64,000 nucleotides of DNA from Mesorhizobium norvegicum. GTDB taxonomy: Bacteria; Pseudomonadota; Alphaproteobacteria; Rhizobiales; Rhizobiaceae. Below, in pieces: positions 27,411 to 36,473 of this stretch (positions are counted from its first letter, which is position 1; each line of letters begins with the position of its first letter). Where the stretch lies: the NCBI RefSeq assembly GCF_004919685.1, contig NZ_SMYZ01000005.1:1-64000 (forward strand). The letters run 5' to 3'. The position numbers and the translations under genes are program-made. The notes under the pieces were generated by a model. That model ran no database searches and was not told the origin of the DNA. It saw only the letters and a list, made by a program, of their open reading frames with translations.

Positions 27411-27669
27411 GTTTTATCGATATTCCCGCTTCGGTTGATTGGGAAGAGATCTTGAATCGAGGGGCCAAGAGCGGCCTAGTTCTTTGTTAAATCACCTGAA
27501 ATTTCGGAATCTATATTTTGGCTATATGGATTCGACCCTGGTTCAGCGGAGAAATGAGTTGGAATCATTGGCTTTGCGCGGTGCAGCATCGTCGCCGGTT
27601 TTTCGTCGGTTGCCGCGCGCAACGCCCGTCACTCGGCCGAGCGGGCCTCTGCTGTGGGCCGCCAACCCA

Positions 27670-28911
27670 TCACACCGCCTCGAACACCACCGTCTGTTCA
27701 AGCCCGCCGCCCCGGCGGTTTTCCAGCGTCACGGTGCCGCCGTAGCGCTCGATGATTTCCTTGGCGATGGCGAGGCCGAGGCCAGCGCCCGGGATGGATT
27801 GCAGGCGGCCGGGGTCGACGCGGAAGAAGGGCTCGAACGCCTTGTTCAGCAGCTCCGTCGGAATGCCCGGCCCATGGTCTGATATGGTCAGCACGGCGCG
27901 GTTGTCGGCCAGGGCAAGGTCGATGGTGCACGCCTTGCCATGGGTGGCGGCGTTGACGATCAGGTTGCGCAAGGCGCGGCGCAGGCCGAGCGCGCCGGCG
28001 CGCACGCAAACCTTGTCCAGATGCCCGATGGAGATGGGATGGCCGAGCAACACCATCTCGGCTTCGATATCGCGCACCGTCTTTTCCAGGTCGACCGGTT
28101 CGACGGCGTCCTGGTTCACCTCTTCGCGCACCAGGCGGATGGCGCTGTCGGCGATGCGGTCGAGCTCGTCGAGGTCGTGAAGCCATTTGTCGCGCTCGTC
28201 ATCGAGGAATTCCGCGCGCAGCCGCATGCGCGTCATCGGCGTGCGCAGATCGTGGCCGGCGGCGGCGACCAGCCGCATGCGGCTTTCCATGGCGGTTCTC
28301 AGCCGCGACGAGAGCTGGTTCAGTGCGTGCGCGGTGGCCTTGACCTCGGCCGACCCCACTTCCGGCACCGCCGCCAGCACGCCATCCGATCCGATCTTGG
28401 AGACGGCGGCCTCCAGCATCTCGAGCGGCCGGATCAGCACCGAGGTGAAATAGACCGACACCGCCGTGGCGCCGGCGACGATCAGCGAGATCCAGCCGGC
28501 CAGAACCAGCCACTCGCGTCGTGGCGGCTTGACATGCGGCACCTCCATGATCGCCCAGCGACTGTCGGGCAGTTGCACCGATGCGATCTGGCCGGGTTCG
28601 TCCGCCTTCTCGCTGACGACAGCCAGCAAGTCGAGGTCCCGGCGGTGCAGGATGTCGTTGAGCATCGTCGTTTCCGCACGAGCCACCTTGCCGCCCGCCG
28701 GGTGGTCGGCGAATTGCACCCGCAGGACGTCCGGGATCGGCCCCGGCAACAGCCGCACCACCAGTTCCATCTGCTGGGCAATCCAGGGCACGGTCAGTTC
28801 CGGCGGCGGCCCGCCGCCGCGCACGCTGATGACGGCGGCCGTCGCCAGGCCAACGACGCCGACGATCGAGGCGACCAGCAAGAGGATGAGGCGGCGGCGC
28901 AGCGAGTTCAC
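27670..28911 (-). CDS. EnvZ-type sensor histidine kinase
   Basis: This 413-residue membrane kinase has helices at about 9-30 and 136-158 flanking a periplasmic sensor of about 105 residues, then a HAMP linker and the catalytic core. The phosphorylated histidine is H220 in AAGHDLRTPMTRMR. The ATP-binding boxes are NLIVNAATHG (N), DHGPGIP (G1), FEPFF (F) and GAGLGLAIAKEI (G2). The start is GTG, overlapping the response regulator stop by 4 nt. The signal is unknown. The divergent CpxP/Spy-like gene and the RND operon point to an envelope-stress or toxic-compound response (inference). Confidence 0.93.
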   Translation of the reverse strand: MNSLRRRLILLLVASIVGVVGLATAAVISVRGGGPPPELTVPWIAQQMELVVRLLPGPIPDVLRVQFADHPAGGKVARAETTMLNDILHRRDLDLLAVVSEKADEPGQIASVQLPDSRWAIMEVPHVKPPRREWLVLAGWISLIVAGATAVSVYFTSVLIRPLEMLEAAVSKIGSDGVLAAVPEVGSAEVKATAHALNQLSSRLRTAMESRMRLVAAAGHDLRTPMTRMRLRAEFLDDERDKWLHDLDELDRIADSAIRLVREEVNQDAVEPVDLEKTVRDIEAEMVLLGHPISIGHLDKVCVRAGALGLRRALRNLIVNAATHGKACTIDLALADNRAVLTISDHGPGIPTELLNKAFEPFFRVDPGRLQSIPGAGLGLAIAKEIIERYGGTVTLENRRGGGLEQTVVFEAV

Positions 28912-29636
28912 GCGTGGCTCTCCACTGTCTCGACGCGCGCGGTGAGCTGGTAGCCGCCATTGCGCACCGTCTTGAACAGCGGGCCGTCGCCGGTGTCGCT
29001 GAATTTGCGGCGCAGCCGGCTCACGAGCACATCGACCGAACGTTCGAGCGGGTCGCGCTCGCGGCCTTGCGTCAGGTCGAGAAGCTGGTCGCGCGACAAA
29101 AGCCTGCCGGGACGGTCGAGAAACACCTGCAAAAGATCGAACTCGGCGCCGGTGAGGTCGACGGCGACGCCTTGCGCGTCCGTCACTTTGCGGGTGTCCG
29201 GTTCCAGCCTGTAGCTGGCGAAGCGGTAGATGCGGGCGTGCGGCGGCGCAGGCGCCTCCTCGGGCGTCGAGCGCCTGAGCACGGCGCGGATGCGGGCGAT
29301 GAGCTCGCGCGGGTTGAACGGCTTGCCGAGATAGTCGTCGGCGCCGAGTTCGAGGCCGATGATGCGGTCGACATCCTCCTTCAGCGCCGTCAGCAGGATG
29401 ACCGGGATGTGCGGCTTGCGGTCACGCAAGGCCCGGCAGATATCGAGGCCCGAGCCGTCCGGCAGCATGACGTCGAGCACGATCAGGTCGAACTGGCCCG
29501 CGCCCAGCCGCTGCTCGCAATCGCGCCGGTCCGCCGCCGCCGTGACGCGAAAGCCCTGGCTGTCGAGATAGCGCTGGAGAAGCGTCCTGATCTCGCGGTC
29601 GTCGTCGACGACGAGGATATGAGGTTGTGACTGCAT
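28908..29636 (-). CDS. OmpR family response regulator
   Basis: This 242-residue regulator has a receiver domain with acidic residues DDD at 11-13, phosphorylation site D55 in LIVLDVMLPDGSG and K105 in LGKPF, followed by a winged-helix DNA-binding domain from about 140 (LTGAEFDLLQVFLDRPGRLLSRDQLL, SVDVLVSRLRRKF, VRNGGYQLT). It is coupled to the histidine kinase by a 4-nt overlap. It is divergent from the CpxP/Spy-like gene, and the shared 209-base promoter region contains repeated GGAAACA elements at 29704-29744 that are a good candidate for its binding site. Confidence 0.94.
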   Translation of the reverse strand: MQSQPHILVVDDDREIRTLLQRYLDSQGFRVTAAADRRDCEQRLGAGQFDLIVLDVMLPDGSGLDICRALRDRKPHIPVILLTALKEDVDRIIGLELGADDYLGKPFNPRELIARIRAVLRRSTPEEAPAPPHARIYRFASYRLEPDTRKVTDAQGVAVDLTGAEFDLLQVFLDRPGRLLSRDQLLDLTQGRERDPLERSVDVLVSRLRRKFSDTGDGPLFKTVRNGGYQLTARVETVESHA

Positions 29637-29703
29637 GACCGAGCCCTTGCCTGGCCGCGATTATAGGGAGAGCCGCGCCCAAGCGGCATGGAAAATTGCA
29701 ACT

Positions 29704-29744
29704 GAATGTTTCCGGTGGCCTGAGGGAAACATTCGGAAACAAAT
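29704..29744. promoter_or_regulatory. Candidate response-regulator binding site
   Basis: GAATGTTTCC (29704-29713) and GGAAACATTC (29725-29734) form a perfect 10-bp inverted repeat, and GGAAACAAAT follows directly at 29735-29744, giving two direct repeats with a 10-bp period. Head-to-tail repeats of this period are typical of OmpR-family sites. It lies between the divergent response regulator and CpxP/Spy-like genes, about 100 bases from the latter's ATG. Confidence 0.55.
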
Positions 29745-29845
29745 TGCCCTTTTGCAGAAACCTTCGGCAACACGCCGACGCGAAGCGGACAAACACGCTT
29801 CCTATCCTCTCATTTGTCCGAAGCATGAGAGAAAGGAACACCGTC

Positions 29846-30568
29846 ATGCGAAGCAGACTTCTTGCGCTCGGCCTGTTTTCCGTCGCCGCAATTCACCCCG
29901 TGCTTGCGGCACAGCCCGATCCGGGTGCTGCCCCCGGCGAGCCCCCGGTCATGGCAATGCAGGATGGACCAGACCATGGCCCGATGGCTGGACCCGGCCT
30001 GCATGGACCGATGCGGCATGGTCCGCAGGGTTTTGGCCCACAGGGTTTTGGCCCGCAGGGTTTTGGACCCGAAGGCTTTGGCCCACGCCGCTTGGGTCCG
30101 CCGCCGGAGTTCATGCTGGCAGCCCGGCTGGCCGCGCTCGAGACCCGCGTCGGCATCCGCACAGAACAGCTCGATGCCTGGCGCGACTACACAAGCGCGC
30201 TGCAGGCCGTGCTTTCGCCGCCGCGGCGTGATCACGGCCCTGGCGGGACCGGCGAGGGCGGTCGCGGTCCCGATGCCGGCGCTCCCGAGGGTCCTGGCGC
30301 CAAGCCAGATCCCTTCGCCTTCCAGGAAAAGCTGGCCGACGACGTCACGGCCCGCGCGGTATCAGCCGGCAGACTGAAGGACGCGATCGCTGAACTGCGC
30401 GCCAAGCTGACGCCCGAACAACTCGAACTCCTCGCTTCGGCGGAACGCCCCCATGGACCACCCCCCGGTCCATGGGGCGGTCCGCCGAACGATGCAGCCG
30501 GCCCCAGGGGCTTGCCCAACGATGGCAGGCAGCTCCCACCCCAGCCCGGGAACGACGAGCAACTCTGA
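29846..30568 (+). CDS. CpxP/Spy-like periplasmic protein with Gly-Pro repeats
   Basis: This 240-residue exported protein starts MRSRLLALGLFSVAAIHPVLAA, a clear signal peptide; AAAGGA precedes this ATG, so longer in-frame starts are not used. Residues about 53-75 are four tandem copies of a five-residue unit (GPQGF type), encoded by a 15-bp repeat. The helical part (about 85-210) contains LAALETRVGIRTEQLDAW and a late LTPEQLELLAS, the LTxxQ motif of the CpxP/Spy family of periplasmic chaperones and stress sensors. Both ends are rich in Gly and Pro. It is divergent from a two-component system, like CpxP from CpxRA, so control by that system is likely. Confidence 0.8.
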   Translation: MRSRLLALGLFSVAAIHPVLAAQPDPGAAPGEPPVMAMQDGPDHGPMAGPGLHGPMRHGPQGFGPQGFGPQGFGPEGFGPRRLGPPPEFMLAARLAALETRVGIRTEQLDAWRDYTSALQAVLSPPRRDHGPGGTGEGGRGPDAGAPEGPGAKPDPFAFQEKLADDVTARAVSAGRLKDAIAELRAKLTPEQLELLASAERPHGPPPGPWGGPPNDAAGPRGLPNDGRQLPPQPGNDEQL

Positions 30569-30577
30569 CCGACTGCG

Positions 30578-30656
30578 CCGGCCGGCCCGGTACCCAACCC
30601 GTTCTCGGGCCGGCCGGTTTAGGGATGGCGGGCGTATCTCCGCCATCCCTGATTTT
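30578..30656 (+). terminator. Two consecutive hairpins after CpxP/Spy-like gene
   Basis: The first is a perfect 12-bp stem, CCGGCCGGCCCG (30578-30589) with CGGGCCGGCCGG (30606-30617), followed by TTT. The second is GGGATGGCGG (30622-30631) with CCGCCATCCC (30640-30649), followed by TGATTTTC. The second has the shape of an intrinsic terminator. Confidence 0.75.
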
Positions 30657-30697
30657 CAAATCATGCCCAGTTCAAATCAGGCAATGAAAGCAAGACA

Positions 30698-30937
30698 ATG
30701 TGGGAAGCCATGATCATGCTGCGGCTGTTCGCATCCGCCAGCCCGAGATTGTCGCTCGGCCATGCCGGACGCGGTCTTCCGCTGTCCGGACGCGGCCTGC
30801 CGCTGGCCTTGCCGGCCGACACGCTGAAGGGCGCGATCCGCCTGAGCTTCGCCGCCTGGCGGCTGTCGCTTCCGCTCTCGCCAAGTCGTCATGCAGATCA
30901 TGGCAACCACGCAGATCATGACCGCCAGATCGCGTAA
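30698..30937 (+). CDS. Possible small protein upstream of RND operon
   Basis: This 79-codon open frame begins MWEAMIMLRLFASASPRLSL and overlaps the start of the membrane-fusion protein gene by up to 47 bases in another frame. I recognise no family. Composition (Leu, Arg, Ser, Ala) is what a GC-rich frame gives by chance, and no strong ribosome site is seen. It could be a leader peptide for the efflux operon, but non-coding is equally possible. Confidence 0.25.
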   Translation: MWEAMIMLRLFASASPRLSLGHAGRGLPLSGRGLPLALPADTLKGAIRLSFAAWRLSLPLSPSRHADHGNHADHDRQIA

Positions 30938-32069
30938 GACCTATCTTGTCCTGGCGGGCGTGCTGATCGTCTTGGTCGCCATGGCGGCGCTGAGCGCCTA
31001 TGGCCGCGCGACCGTCGAGCCCGCCGCGCAGGCCGTGGCGCCGTCGCCTGCCGCCAGCTTGACGGTTTCGGTCGAAAAGGTGCGCTCCGAGCCAATCGCT
31101 TCGTCGATCAGCGCCACCGGCACCGTTGCCGCCTGGCAGGAAGCGACCGTCGGCGCCGAGGCATCGGGCCTGAAATTGACCGAGGTGCTGGTTGCCGAAG
31201 GCGACCATGTGCGAGCCGGCGACGTCGTCGCGCGGCTCGACGCCTCGGTGCTCAAGGCGCAACTGGCGGAGCAGAAAGCCGCGGTCGACCAGGCCCAGGC
31301 GACGCTGGACACGGCCGTTTCCGCTGCCGCCCGCGCCGACAGGCTGCTGGCAAGCAAGGCGATCAGCGCGGAGGCCGCCGAGGAAAAGGCGACCGCCGTC
31401 AAGACCGGCCGGGCACAGGTCGAGCAGGCCGAGGCCGCCGCCGACAGGTTGCAGGCCGAACTCGACCAGGCGACCATCCGTGCGCCCTTCGACGGCATCG
31501 TCTCCAGCCGGCCGGCGGTGGCCGGCTCGATCGTCCAGGCCGGCACCGAGCTGATGAAGATCATCCGTGACGGCAGGCTGGAAGTCGGCGTCCTCGTGCC
31601 CGAAAAGCAGCTTCCGTCGGTTTCGGTCGGGCAGGCGGCAAGCGTCGTCGACGCTTCGGGCCGGACCTTTTCCGGCAGCGTGTCCTCGATCGCGCAGACG
31701 GTGAGTTCGACGACGCGGCTTGCCACCGTCTATGTCGCGCTCGGCGAGGGGTCGGGGCTGCGGCCCGGCATGTTCGCCCGCGTCTCGATCGCGTCCCCCG
31801 CCGCGCAACGGTTGAGCGTCGCTGAGACCGCTCTTGTCTGGCAGGACGGCAAGCCCATGGTCTTCGTGGTCGACGCCGCCGGCAAGGCCGGCGCGCGCCT
31901 GGTCACCGTCGGGGCGCGCCAGAACGGCCGGGTCGCAATCGAAAGCGGGCTGTCGGAAGGTGACAGCGTCGTCATTGCCGGCGCCGGCTTCCTCGGCGAC
32001 GGCAATCTGGTGCGCGTTGCCGAGGCGGGCGTCGGTACCGAAGCGGGCGCGACGGAGGCGGCGCGATGA
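30891..32069 (+). CDS. RND efflux membrane-fusion protein
   Basis: This protein of up to 392 residues has one N-terminal membrane anchor (TYLVLAGVLIVLVAMAALSAY), the lipoyl half GTVAAWQEATVGAEASGLKL with VAEGDHVRAGDVVARLD, a helical hairpin (about 125-195), the second lipoyl half with IRAPFDGIVSSRPAVAGSIV, and a beta-barrel domain. It bridges an inner-membrane RND pump and an outer-membrane channel. ATGs at 30891, 30900 and 30918 are all possible, and none has a strong ribosome site. It overlaps the RND pump gene by 4 nt and opens the five-gene efflux operon. Confidence 0.92.
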   Translation: MQIMATTQIMTARSRKTYLVLAGVLIVLVAMAALSAYGRATVEPAAQAVAPSPAASLTVSVEKVRSEPIASSISATGTVAAWQEATVGAEASGLKLTEVLVAEGDHVRAGDVVARLDASVLKAQLAEQKAAVDQAQATLDTAVSAAARADRLLASKAISAEAAEEKATAVKTGRAQVEQAEAAADRLQAELDQATIRAPFDGIVSSRPAVAGSIVQAGTELMKIIRDGRLEVGVLVPEKQLPSVSVGQAASVVDASGRTFSGSVSSIAQTVSSTTRLATVYVALGEGSGLRPGMFARVSIASPAAQRLSVAETALVWQDGKPMVFVVDAAGKAGARLVTVGARQNGRVAIESGLSEGDSVVIAGAGFLGDGNLVRVAEAGVGTEAGATEAAR

Positions 32070-35000
32070 ACGCCATCTCCTCCTGGTCGATCCGCAACCC
32101 GGTGCCGACCATCGTGCTGTTCCTGTCGCTGACGATCGCCGGCCTCTACGGCTTCACCCAGCTGCGCACCAACAACATGCCCGACATCGACCTGCCGACG
32201 GTCACCGTCACCGTCTCGCAGCCGGGTGCGGCACCGAGCGAGATGGAGGTGCAGGTCGCGCGGGTTGTGGAGAACGCGGTGGCGACGCTCGAAGGGGTCG
32301 ACGACGTCTCGACCTCGATCAGCGAGGGATCCTCCGTCACCATGGTCGAGTTCACGCTGGGCACCGATCCCGAGACTGCCACCAACGACGTCCGCAACGC
32401 CGTGTCCGAGGTGCAGTCCAGCCTGCCGGCCGCGGCCCAGACACCTGTTGTGGCCAAGGTCAGCGCGACCGGCAATTCGGTGCTGACCTACGTCGTCGAG
32501 GCGCCCGCAATGTCGCCGGACGCGCTGAGCTGGTACATCGACAATGATGTCGCCAAGGCGCTGCTCGGCGTCGACGGGGTCTCCAAGATCACCCGTTCCG
32601 GCGGTGTCGACCGGGTCATCCGCGTCGAGCTCGACCCGGACCGTCTCGCCGCACTCGGCATCAGCGCCGGCGACGTCAGCCAGACGCTCGCCTCCAACAA
32701 CGTCAACCAGCCGGGCGGCCGGGCGACCGTCGGCGGCCAGGAGCAGTCGGTGCGCACGCTGGCCAGCGCGTCAAGCGTCGAGGCGCTGGCCGATACGCGC
32801 ATCGCGCTGTCGGGCGCCGGCGACGTCAAGCTCGCCGATCTCGGCACGGTGGTCGACAGCTGGGAAAAGCCGCGCCAGGCCGCCTATCTCGACGGCCGGC
32901 AGGTCGTTGCCTTCAACGTCTACCGGTCGGTCGGATCGAGCGAGATCGACGTGGTCAAGGCTGCGCGCGCCGCAATCGCCGGGATTGCGTCGAAGACCGA
33001 CGCGGCAAAGTTCACCGAGGTCACTTCGTCCTCCGGTTTCGTGCAGGAAAGCTACGATGCCGCGTTCGAAGCGCTCTGGCTCGGCGCGCTGCTCGCCATC
33101 GGCGTCGTCTGGCTGTTCCTGCGCGACATCAGGGCGACGCTGGTGTCGGCAGTCGCCATGCCGCTGTCGTTGATCCCGACCTTCGCGGTGATGGCGGCGT
33201 TCGACATCTCGCTCAACAACATCACCTTGCTGGCGCTGTCGCTGGTGGTCGGCATCCTCGTCGACGACGCCATCGTCGAGATCGAGAACATCGTGCGCCA
33301 TATGCGCCAGACCGGCGCCAGCGCCTATCAGGCGGCGATCGAGGCCGCCGACGAGATCGGGCTTGCCGTGGTGGCAACCACCGCGACCATTGTCGCCGTC
33401 TTCCTGCCGGTCGCCTTCATGCCCGGCATTCCGGGAAAATTCTTCTTCTCCTTCGCCGTCGCGGTCTGCGTGTCGGTGCTGTTCTCGCTGCTGGTGGCGC
33501 GCATGCTCACGCCGCTGATGGGCGCCTATCTGGTGCGCGCCGGCGGCCATAGCGAGGACGACATGCCGGCCTGGGTGCCGACCTATCTGTGGCTGCTGCG
33601 CAAGGCGCTCCATCACCGCTGGATCACGCTTTTCGCCGGTATCGCCTTCTTCGCCGGCTCGCTGGTGCTGGCGACCAAACTGCCGACCGAATTCATGGCG
33701 GCGACCGATCGCGGCCGCTCGATGATCTCCGTCGAGCTGCAGCCGGGATCGACGATCGAGCAGACGACCGCAGTCGTGCAGCAGATCACCGGCCGCCTGA
33801 AGGGCGAGCCGGCGGTCGACAGCATCTTCGCCACCATCGGCACCGCCGCGGCCTCGGGCGGCGGACCGAACCGGGGTTCGACGTCAGCCGAGGTGCGCAG
33901 CGCCAACGTCACAGTCAATCTGAAGCCGCGCGGCGAGCGGACTGTCAGCCAGCAGCAGTTCGAGGCCGAGGCTTCGCCGAAGCTCAACGACATTCCCGGC
34001 GCGCGCATCCAGTTCGGCGCCGACGGCTTTGCCGGCGCCAAGGTGGCGATCACGCTGGTCGGCGACGATGGCGAGGCGCTGCGGAAGGCGAGCGATGCGC
34101 TGATCGACGGGATGAAGTCGGTGCCGGGGCTTATCAATCCGACCTCGACGGCGGCGACGACCAAGCCCGAACTGATCGTACGCCCAGACAGTGCCAGGGC
34201 GGCCGAGCTCGGCGTCACGCCGACCGAGATCGCGGCGACTGTGAAGATCGCCACCATAGGCGATACCGACACCAGCCTGGCCAAGTTCAATCTCGGCGAC
34301 CGCCAAGTGGCCATCGTCGTGACCTTGCCTGACGGCGCCATCGACGATCCGTCGAGACTGGCCCTGTTGCCGCTGACCGGCAGCAAGGGCACCGTGCCGC
34401 TCGGCGCCGTCGCCGATATCGGCTTCAATGCCGGGCCGAACAGCATCACACGGGTGGAGCGCAGCCGCAGCGCCACCGTCGAGGCGGATCTTTCCGGGCT
34501 GACGCTCGGCGAGGCGACAACAGCCATACGCGCCTTGCCGGCGATGCGGAACCTGCCGGCGGGCATCCGCGAACTGGCGCGCGGCGACGCCGCCCGCATG
34601 CAGGAACTGTTCTCGGGCTTCGCCACGGCGATCGCGGCCGGCATCCTCCTGATGTACCTGACGCTGGTTCTGCTTTTCCGCAGTTTCGTGCAGCCTGTCA
34701 CCATTCTGGTTGCGCTGCCGCTTTCGGTCGGCGGCGCGCTCGGCTTCATGCTGGTCACGGGCAAGGCGCTTGGCATATCGCCGCTGATCGGGATACTGAT
34801 GCTGATGGGCATCGCGGCCAAGAACTCGATCCTGCTTGTCGAGTACGCTCTGGTCGCAGAGAAGGAGCGCGACATGAGCCGCTTCGAAGCATTGCTCGAC
34901 GCCGCCCGCAAGCGGGCACGGCCGATCGTCATGACATCGATCGCCATGGGCGCGGGCATGCTGCCGATCGCGCTCGGCATCGGCGCCGATGCCGAGACCC

Positions 35001-35215
35001 GCGCGCCGATGGCGATCGCCGTGATCGGCGGCCTCATTTCCTCGACAGTGCTCAGCCTCGTCTATGTTCCGGTCGTCTACACCTTCATGGACGACATCCA
35101 GCGCTTCCTCGGCCGGCATCTCGGCCGGCTCCTGGTCGAACGATCCGATCCCGACAGCCAGACGGCGACCGCAACTCCAGCGAAAGATCCTCCAGGCCAT
35201 GCCTATCCAGTCTAG
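32066..35215 (+). CDS. RND efflux permease, first pump
   Basis: This 1049-residue proton-driven transporter has the RND layout: helix 1 (NPVPTIVLFLSLTIAGLYGF), a large periplasmic loop, helices 2-6, a second loop (about 550-850) and helices 8-12. The proton-relay aspartates are in GILVDDAIVEIENI, and the late GIAAKNSILLVEYA is also typical. Sequence (LPTVTVTVSQPGAAPSEMEVQVARVVENA) is closer to the multidrug or broad-substrate group with MdtB-like features than to metal pumps; the substrate is not deducible. It overlaps its own adaptor upstream and the second adaptor downstream (17 nt). Confidence 0.93.
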   Translation: MNAISSWSIRNPVPTIVLFLSLTIAGLYGFTQLRTNNMPDIDLPTVTVTVSQPGAAPSEMEVQVARVVENAVATLEGVDDVSTSISEGSSVTMVEFTLGTDPETATNDVRNAVSEVQSSLPAAAQTPVVAKVSATGNSVLTYVVEAPAMSPDALSWYIDNDVAKALLGVDGVSKITRSGGVDRVIRVELDPDRLAALGISAGDVSQTLASNNVNQPGGRATVGGQEQSVRTLASASSVEALADTRIALSGAGDVKLADLGTVVDSWEKPRQAAYLDGRQVVAFNVYRSVGSSEIDVVKAARAAIAGIASKTDAAKFTEVTSSSGFVQESYDAAFEALWLGALLAIGVVWLFLRDIRATLVSAVAMPLSLIPTFAVMAAFDISLNNITLLALSLVVGILVDDAIVEIENIVRHMRQTGASAYQAAIEAADEIGLAVVATTATIVAVFLPVAFMPGIPGKFFFSFAVAVCVSVLFSLLVARMLTPLMGAYLVRAGGHSEDDMPAWVPTYLWLLRKALHHRWITLFAGIAFFAGSLVLATKLPTEFMAATDRGRSMISVELQPGSTIEQTTAVVQQITGRLKGEPAVDSIFATIGTAAASGGGPNRGSTSAEVRSANVTVNLKPRGERTVSQQQFEAEASPKLNDIPGARIQFGADGFAGAKVAITLVGDDGEALRKASDALIDGMKSVPGLINPTSTAATTKPELIVRPDSARAAELGVTPTEIAATVKIATIGDTDTSLAKFNLGDRQVAIVVTLPDGAIDDPSRLALLPLTGSKGTVPLGAVADIGFNAGPNSITRVERSRSATVEADLSGLTLGEATTAIRALPAMRNLPAGIRELARGDAARMQELFSGFATAIAAGILLMYLTLVLLFRSFVQPVTILVALPLSVGGALGFMLVTGKALGISPLIGILMLMGIAAKNSILLVEYALVAEKERDMSRFEALLDAARKRARPIVMTSIAMGAGMLPIALGIGADAETRAPMAIAVIGGLISSTVLSLVYVPVVYTFMDDIQRFLGRHLGRLLVERSDPDSQTATATPAKDPPGHAYPV

Positions 35216-36470
35216 CCCATCAACCCTGCCGGCACGCCGTCTCGCACCCTGGGCGGGGCTGCTCGCCGCCACCGTTCTGCTGGCCGCCTGCTCGCAGGAG
35301 AGCAGCGCTCCCGCCGGCATGGGCGCGGCCGGCAAACCGGAAGTCGGCATCGTCACCGTGCATCCGCAGTCGGTCGCGATCACAGCCGAATTGTCGGGGC
35401 GCACGGCGGCCTCGCTGATTGCCGAGGTGCGCCCGCAGGTGAACGGTATCATCCAGCAGCGCCTGTTCAAGGAGGGCAGCGAGGTGGCGGCGGGACAGCC
35501 GCTCTACCTCATCGATCCGGCAAGCTACAAGGCGTCCTATGACAGCGCGGTCGCGGCCCAGCAGAAGGCTGAAGCGGCGGTGCCTACGGCGCAGGCCAAG
35601 TTCGACCGTTATGCCGGCCTGTTGAAGCAGAACGTTGTTTCCAAACAGGATTATGACGATGCCGCCGCTACGCTGGCGCAGGCCCAGGCGGATGTCGCCT
35701 CGGCCAAGGCCAGCGTCGAGACCGCGCGCATCAGTCTCGACCGCACCTCGATCACCGCCCCGATCGCCGGCCGCATCGACAAGTCCACGCTGACGCCCGG
35801 CGCGCTGGTGACCGCCAACCAGGACACGGTGCTGACCACCATCCGTGCGCTCGATCCGATCAATGTCGATGTCACGCAGTCGAGCACCAATCTGCTCAAT
35901 CTGCGCCAGGCGATCTCGGAAGGGCGGCTGAAGTTCAGCGGCCCCAATGTCAGCGTCAAGCTGAAGCTCGAGAACGGCAGCATCTATGCGCAGACCGGCA
36001 AGATGGAGTTCGCCGGCGCCAATGTCGACCAGACGACCGGCACCTTCGCGCTGCGGGCCGAGTTCCCCAATCCCGACCGCCTGCTTTTGCCCGGCATGTA
36101 TGTGCGGGCGCTGGTCGAGGAGGGCGTCGCCCAGAACAGCTTCCTGGTGCCGCAGCGCGCCGTCAGCCGCAACACCAAGGGTGAGGCGACCGCCATGGTC
36201 ATCAATGCGCAGGGCAAGGTCGAGACGCGCGTGCTCGCCGTGCGCAACAGCGTTGGCAACAACTGGCTGGTGGATTCGGGTGTCGGCGACGGCGACCGCG
36301 TCATCGTCGAGGGCATGCAGCTGGTGCGCCCCGGCGGCGATGCGACGGGCGTCGAGGTGACGATCGACGAGACGACCGGCGAGGTCAAGGACCGCGGGCA
36401 GGGCGCGTCGGCCGCACCGGCCGCGTCCAACGCCGCCAAACCGGCGCCTGCCGCCGCGACCGGGAACTGA
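35199..36470 (+). CDS. AcrA-like lipoprotein membrane-fusion protein, second pump
   Basis: This 423-residue periplasmic adaptor starts at the ATG at 35199, just inside the end of the first RND gene. A longer frame reaches back to 35064 but lies in the pump coding region. The signal peptide ends in a lipobox (LLAATVLLAAC), so it is anchored by lipid. The lipoyl halves (AELSGRTAASLIAEVRPQVNGII with FKEGSEVAAGQPLYLID, and ISLDRTSITAPIAGRIDKS), hairpin, beta-barrel and membrane-proximal domains follow AcrA/MexA. The C-terminus is Ala/Pro-rich. It sits directly before the AcrB-type pump gene with three bases between them. Confidence 0.94.
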   Translation: MPIQSSPSTLPARRLAPWAGLLAATVLLAACSQESSAPAGMGAAGKPEVGIVTVHPQSVAITAELSGRTAASLIAEVRPQVNGIIQQRLFKEGSEVAAGQPLYLIDPASYKASYDSAVAAQQKAEAAVPTAQAKFDRYAGLLKQNVVSKQDYDDAAATLAQAQADVASAKASVETARISLDRTSITAPIAGRIDKSTLTPGALVTANQDTVLTTIRALDPINVDVTQSSTNLLNLRQAISEGRLKFSGPNVSVKLKLENGSIYAQTGKMEFAGANVDQTTGTFALRAEFPNPDRLLLPGMYVRALVEEGVAQNSFLVPQRAVSRNTKGEATAMVINAQGKVETRVLAVRNSVGNNWLVDSGVGDGDRVIVEGMQLVRPGGDATGVEVTIDETTGEVKDRGQGASAAPAASNAAKPAPAAATGN

Positions 36471-36473
36471 GCG

